NCBI GenBank assembly: GCA_039545355.1 | Contig: BCJJ01000006.1 | Location: forward strand, 1,645,686-1,709,685 | Reading direction: 5' to 3' | Length of the DNA stretch: 64,000 nt | Source: Trichosporon coremiiforme | Taxonomy: Eukaryota > Basidiomycota > Tremellomycetes > Trichosporonales > Trichosporonaceae | Shown: one piece after another, positions 57,022 through 64,000 of the stretch | How positions within the stretch are numbered: the first letter of the stretch is position 1 | How the letters are laid out: every line of letters begins with the position of its first letter | Translations under genes and position numbers: made by a program | Notes under the pieces: model-generated | Databases searched by the model: none | Told to the model about the DNA's origin: nothing | Seen by the model: only the letters and a program-made list of their open reading frames with translations

Positions 57022-58399
57022 CTAGAGGTCGGCGTCGTCCTCGTCGGGAAGGGGGGCGGCAGCGGCGGCCTGGAGCTCCTGCTCGTACCGGGACATGAGG
57101 TTGGAGTCAACCTGGACCTCGGCGGGCATCAGGGCGGGGGCGGCGACAAGCTCGAGCTGCTGGTTGCCGGTGAGCTTGCGGGCGAGCCAGAGGAAGGGCT
57201 TCTCGAAGTTGTAGTTGGACTTGGCCGAGATCTCGAAGTACTGGAGGTTCTTCTTGCGGTGGAAGGTGACGTTGCCGGTCTTGACCTTGCGCTCCTTGAC
57301 GTCGACCTTGTTNCCNCAGAGAACGATGGGGATGTTCTCNCAGACACGCTCGAGGTCACGGTGCCAGTTNGGGACGTTCTTGTAGGTGATACGCGAGGTA
57401 ACGTCGAACATGATGATACCGCACTGTCCCTGGATGTAGTAACCGTCACGGAGACCACCGAACTTCTCCTGGCCGGCGGTGTCCCAGACGTTGAAGAGGA
57501 TCTCACCCTGGTGGTGTCAGCGTTCCGTGTCGCGGTATCAGATTGGGGTTGTCGATTTTTGGGTGAATTGGAGGCTGAGGCTTCGACGTCATTCCGCGCA
57601 CCACTCAGAGCCGATCGGGGTCGCAGAGCAGGTGGAATCGTCGTCCGGAGTTCTGCGCTGGAAGAAAGCGCGGACAGAGGCGAACGATTACGACGCGAGT
57701 CGGCGAATAAGCGATGGGCTGGTGGCAAGTCGATCGAGGCAGGTTTGATTGCCGGCGCCCGAAATCAAATCTGCAGGCCACATCGCCATTGCCTCCAGTT
57801 CACGCAAACGACGTCCGTCGAACAGGCAGTTGGGGGGCGGATACGTACAACGGTGGTGTGGAACTTCAGGGGGTGGACCTCGACACCGAGGGTGGCTGAC
57901 GGGCGTTAGCGGACGGCCTGAGTGATGGGGCAGCTGACCGCCGAGCAGGGCGAGCGGCGGCGACAGCATGTGCTGGCAGACTTACCAATGTACTTCTTCT
58001 CGAACTCGCCTGTAGAGACGGTTAGCAATCTTGACACGTTACAGCTTGAGCTACACACCGGAAAGGTGACGCTTGACGAAGGTGGTCTGAGTTTTGTCAG
58101 CGTCATCGAAAACAACCACAAAAGCTGATGGAGCTGTTACTCACCTTGCCTGTTGAGCAAAAGCGATGCAAGGTATATCAGAGAGCGGGTCAGAGCGGGT
58201 CCGTGGGGGAAAAATCGATGTCAGTTACTGATCACAAGAAGTTGTGATTGCTATGCTTACCCTGCACAAGTCAGCAAAACGTCACACAAACAGACCGCAG
58301 TAGCTCATCGAGAAGACCAGCTCTCCGCACAAAACTCACGGTACCACCGTCACCGCAAAGGACGAGCTTGAAAGTAGCAACGGGCTCCTGCTGCGACAT
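57022..58399 (-). CDS. GSP1: Ran GTPase (GSP1), nuclear transport; contains a 1-nt exon
   Basis: Seven exons: 58399-58340, 58261 alone, 58149-58145, 58086-58059, 58009-57986, 57895-57849 and 57507-57022, which total 651 nt and give exactly 216 aa, the canonical Ran length. The motifs are P-loop GDGGTGKT, switch I area [17 protein letters not shown], switch [21 protein letters not shown], the guanine motif [25 protein letters not shown], and the acidic tail [10 protein letters not shown]. Ran-GTP drives import and export through nuclear pores and spindle assembly. Exon 2 is a single G between a canonical acceptor (GTGCAG) and donor (GTAAGC), and exon 3 is only GCAAG. Four N bases (57313, 57316, 57340, 57370) lie in the last exon, all at third codon positions. 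The last intron is 341 bp. Confidence 0.93.
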
Positions 58400-58704
58400 T
58401 TTTTTGATTAGAAGAACGAGGGTATGAAGGGAGAGTCGGGAAAGAGAGGAAGGAGATAGATACAGCCCAGTGTTGATTCAGTGGCTCGTCAGACAACACC
58501 ACCGTGCTCAGCCAGAATTTTCTATCCCTTTATTTTCCCCATTTTCTCCCGCCGTCCGTTGAATTACTAATAGATCCTAATGTGTTTCACGTGACCAATA
58601 CAAAGTCAATAGAGGTTCTCGCAGTTGTTGACATTCTGGAGGGATCGACGACTTGCTCAACATTCTTGCCACTGTATCTGCTCAAGAGCCAGCGAACGAT
58701 CACG
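58400..58704. other. Bidirectional promoter region GSP1 / XAP5
   Basis: A divergent spacer of 305 bp with a T7 run just upstream of the GSP1 start and AT-richer text at 58515-58600. No gene. Confidence 0.5.
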
Positions 58705-59852
58705 ATGTCTGGAGCAGAGACGCGGAAGGAAGTAAGTAGGCAGCGGTCGTATGATGCGTGCATCAAGCTTACATGGCGGCTCCCCAGAGCCGCGTTCCCA
58801 GGTCGATTCGAAACACGAAACCAACGACGTCACAGTGAGCTCGGCTCCAGCCGCCTCCAACTAACAGCCAGAAATCTCAGGACGATGCTTCTGGAGCGCG
58901 ATTCGTCGGCGTCGACGAGTCTGTGGACGAACAGCTGAAGAAGTCAACAATCGGTCTCGTGACCCTCGAAGACTTCCAGAAGACGAAGGAGGTAATTGAG
59001 GAGGAGAAGCGCAAGCAGGCCGCCAAGACCGCCCAGGAGAAGATGTAAGCTTCGATGGCCCTTGCCACAGCTAACCCGCAGCACAGCTGGGAAGAAGTCT
59101 AAGAAGGACAAGCGGAAAGCCAAGTCGAAATTGTCATTCCTCGGTGACGACGAGGAAGAGGACACGGAGGCGTTCGAGCCTGAGTCGAAGCGGCCGAAGC
59201 TGTCCAAGAATCCGAATGTCGACACATCTTTCCTTCCCGATCGTGAACGCGAGGCGCAAGAGCGGGACATGAGGGAAGAGCTACGCAAGACTTGGCTCGC
59301 GGAGCAGGACCGCATCAAGAACGAGGTGATCGAGATCACGTATTCGTACTGGGATGGCAGCGGACATCGGAAGGTCGTGGAGTGCAAAAAGGGCGACGAC
59401 ATTGGCGCCTTCCTCAGCAAGTGCAGGAACCAGGTGCCGGAGCTGCGAGGGACGAGCGTCGACAACCTGATGTATATCAAGGTAAGCTGAAGACACAATC
59501 CACGAGCTGACTGGACAGGAGGATCTCATCATCCCACACCATTACACGTTCTATGACTTCATTATTAACAAGGCTCGTGGCAAGTCAGGCCCATTGTTCA
59601 ACTTTGATGTGCACGACGATGTGCGCCTGATCTCAGACGCTTCGAAGGAGAAGGACGAAAGCCACGCCGGCAAAGTGGTCGAGCGCTCCTGGTACAATCG
59701 GTTCAAACATGTAGGGTGTTCTGTCGTGGGTTTAGGCTGACTCCAGATCTTCCCCGCCTCACGATGGGAGGTCTACGACCCAGACAAAGACTATGGGTCC
59801 TACGTAAGCTTCCTGGTGTGTCGGGCCAAGCTAACAGCAGAAAATTGCATAG
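58705..59852 (+). CDS. XAP5/FAM50-family nuclear protein
   Basis: Six exons (58705-58731, 58872-59044, 59082-59481, 59519-59710, 59747-59803, 59841-59852) encode 286 aa. The second acceptor could also be 9 nt later, in frame. The N-terminal part is charged and helical ([48 protein letters not shown]). The conserved XAP5 domain follows: [85 protein letters not shown] and the end [20 protein letters not shown]50/XAP5 proteins are nuclear and linked to splicing and light or circadian regulation in other eukaryotes. The last exon is only 12 nt (Lys-Ile-Ala-stop), yet matches the family C-terminus. Confidence 0.88.
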
Positions 59853-61714
<1,862 letters not shown>

Positions 61715-61942
61715 GATGGAGGAGAAGGCTGCGGCTGCTGAGGCGGCCAAGGCGAAGAAGGAGGCACCGAAGCCTGATGCCGAGGAACAGGCTGCGCTTA
61801 ACGGCACCACCCCCGCTGAGGTCGTCAAGCCCTAGACTAGATAGTTCATTAGATTTTGCATGTTACTAGTGTACACTATATCAAGAAGGGTGACGGGGTC
61901 ATGCTGTGATGGTTGATGCCGGAGATATGATGCTGGGTATAC

Positions 61943-64000
61943 CTAGGCTTGTGTCTGTGCTGGCTTCAGCTTCGGGATCGAGTACCGCGTCTCCTCGTCC
62001 CAGGCGAGCGGACCGCCTTGCGCGAGCAGCGCCGCGTTCGCGTGCGCAATTTGCCGCAATGACGTCGTCCGCAGCGTTCGGCTCTCGACCTCGCCGAGTT
62101 TCTCCTCGCCGTCCACGAGCCACTCCTCTGCACGCTCGAGCGCCTCGCCCGGCTGGGTGTTAGCTCATCAGGGACCTCCATCAGCTGATACTCACCGTGA
62201 CCCGGTCGAGGGCTTTCCGCGCCGCCTGCCAGTCATCCCACGACGGCTTCAACAGCGCGCCCCGAAGCGCCAGCTTGTGCCGAAGCATGAACTGGTTTTT
62301 CGGTACGGAGACCTTGCTGGCTGGGATGGCAGTGTATAGCTGTAACGTCAGTTCAAGTCACAGAGCAGACAACTCACGAGGACCATCGCCGAGGCAATGC
62401 TGAGCCAAGCTGCAGCCCAGCGCGCCTGCCAAGCATTGTCGAGCACGGAGCGCGCTCCAGCCACCTTTGCGATCCACCACCACATCATGCGGCGCTCATC
62501 GTGGCCAACGAGACCGAGATCAAAGGCGAGCAGGCTAGCATTCAGCTGGCAGTCGAGCGCACGCCCTTGCAAAATCTTGATGAGCGGTGCGGCTGCGGGG
62601 CATTTCCGTGTCAACCGCGTCGCAGCTGCTGCCTGCTCCGTCCATGTCCGCGCGTAGTGCTCATATTGTCTTCGCGTCCGCGCAGGGTTCTGCAGCGCCG
62701 AACTCAAGGTTGCAGCGAGAGTCTGGGGTTAGCTCATGGAGGCAGTAAGCTAACTCACTCCGCCGGTGATGTCCCGGATGTAAGAGAAGGACCATCGATC
62801 CTCCTTTGCTATCGCTGCGTCGATGGTGGGCATAACGTCTCCGGCGCCGATGTCGTCGAGCCATTCGTCCATCATCTCATTGACAGGGTGATTGTCCACA
62901 AGCAGAACCTGAAGTCAGCTATAGCTGCGAAGTTTGCTGAGCTCACCTTCCACAGCGCCCGCACGACGGGCAGCATCTCGCCGCGCCCTCGCAGTAGTGC
63001 CATCTCGCGCTCGCGCAGATCCAGCTTTAAGAGCGCTCGCGCATACTCCATGTCCTCCATAGCGTGAGCAAACGTTGCCCACGTTTCGGCGTGCCCCGGC
63101 ATCGTAAGCGTCGGCAGCGGCATGTTCTGGCGGAGGAACGGCGCAACATTGTCAAACGCCCAGTCGACCTTTGCGCTCTCGGGCGCAAGGTGGATGGGCC
63201 CAGGACGGCGCGCGACCTTGAGGCTCAGCGTGTCCATCCACGTCAGCTGGAAGTTCAACCGGTTCACGACCTGGACCCAAGCGTTGGCATCCCACTCCGG
63301 CCCGTGGTCGCCGCTGAGGAGCCAGCGCGCACAGCTCGAGACGTTCGCACGCACGTCGTCGATGCTCTCCGTCGTCTCGAGCGGGACGCCGTACGTGTCC
63401 AGCCATGTGTCCTCGCCGTCGCGCACGGCGCCGCTGTCCAGTACGGCGTAGTATGCCACCTCGATGCTTTTGGCGTAGGCGAGTACGAAAGCGCGCAAAG
63501 AGGCGCAAGAGGCTTCAGCCTGATAGAACGAGGGGTCGGATTCCGGAACGTTCGGCTGCAGAGATAGCGGATTGTGGTAGTGGAGTGACGTGAGGAAGGT
63601 CTGCGCCACTGTCCCGCCTCGCAGCCATGCGACCTCACGAGCAGCCATCTCGTCCATGATCCAGCAGACCTGAACGGGCGACAGCGCAGCGTGTGGGTCA
63701 AACTCGCCGTGCGGGTTGAAGTTGACTCCCCAGTCCATAGCGGGATCCATCATCTGTCGTCAGCTCTGGAACCGGGTTCGTCCAGCTGCCAGCTGTTTGC
63801 CCTACTCACTTCGAGAGCGTTCATCGCTTCGAGGTACGTCAAGCTGTCTGGCTTGATGACCTGTCCGGGGTCCAGACCTGCTGTCAGCTAATCAACCGCA
63901 GACCTCAAGCTCACTGGACGCAGCATTCTGCAGCCAGTCCTTTATGTCGACCATGGTGGGCGTGACGACGGCGTCAGAGTGGGCGATCGATTCAAGAAGG
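61943..64000 (-). CDS. MAK10: N-terminal acetyltransferase C (NatC) auxiliary subunit Mak10/Naa35, 5' end outside window
   Basis: Exons in the window, in coding order: >64000-63915, 63877-63810, 63753-62947, 62908-62759, 62722-62378, 62339-62196, 62152-61943. All junctions are canonical and in frame. The start probably lies beyond the window, since the first exon stays open to the edge. The N-terminal signature is present: LTYLEAMNALEMMDPAMDWG, then LSPVQVCWIMDEMAAREVAWLRGGTVAQT, corresponding to the conserved LEAMxAxExxDPKMDxG...GxTLxQT of Mak10. Later text includes ARALLKLDLREREMALLRGRG and, at the end, LRQIAHANAALLAQGGPLAWDEE. Naa35/Mak10 anchors the NatC complex to ribosomes, acetylating Met-Leu/Ile/Phe/Trp N-termini. 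Confidence 0.83.

Noticed and set aside
57479..57969. Frames in the 341-bp intron of the Ran gene
   Set aside because: The interval is spliced out to give a continuous 216-aa Ran; the frames have no resemblance to known proteins.

Overview
The window is nuclear DNA of a basidiomycete yeast, most likely a Tremellomycete and plausibly of the Trichosporonales. The sequence is GC-rich. Nearly every gene is cut by very short introns (mostly 34-60 bp) that begin GTGAGT or GTAAGC, carry a CTGAC or CTAAC branch site a few bases before the acceptor, and end in AG. The genes are fungal housekeeping genes. The family-level placement is inference.

I support 28 protein-coding genes, two intron-containing tRNA genes and one DNA transposon. 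The gene models were spliced by hand, and most give a whole number of codons and the expected family length. Left part (1-33 kb): a partial VNX1-type cation/H+ antiporter, a PARP-type zinc-finger protein, ATP synthase subunit g, PHO88/SND3, the Golgi coiled-coil protein RUD3, a DHHC palmitoyltransferase, a DUF3253 protein, the TORC2/PI(4,5)P2 effector SLM1, a Nudix ADP-sugar pyrophosphatase, a short-chain dehydrogenase, a nitrilase-family omega-amidase, translation release factor eRF1 and a conserved Cys-rich membrane protein. Middle (33-41 kb): a 1601-aa ABCC transporter of the YCF1 type, a NOP15-type nucleolar RRM protein and a probable Mediator Med19 subunit. Right part (52-64 kb): an orphan gene, COG2, COX20, the Ran GTPase, XAP5/FAM50, tRNA dihydrouridine synthase DUS2 and the NatC subunit MAK10 (partial).

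The stretch from 41.3 to 52.1 kb looks different. It holds an apparently intact Tc1/mariner element with perfect 27-bp inverted repeats and a TA target duplication, inserted about 50 bp upstream of MED19. It also has two tRNA genes and long gene-poor stretches. Within it lies a TATA-driven gene for a secreted protein built of 14 tandem copies of a Gly/Trp peptide bounded by Kex2-type KR sites. Introns sit at the same codon in several repeat units. This is the best candidate for an undescribed system in the window, probably a secreted peptide precursor.

The second highlight is the Ran gene. Its reading frame closes at the canonical 216 residues only if an exon of one single nucleotide is included; that base supplies the first position of an invariant P-loop glycine codon. 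The same gene carries four ambiguous bases (N), all at third codon positions, which suggests collapsed alleles or homeologues.
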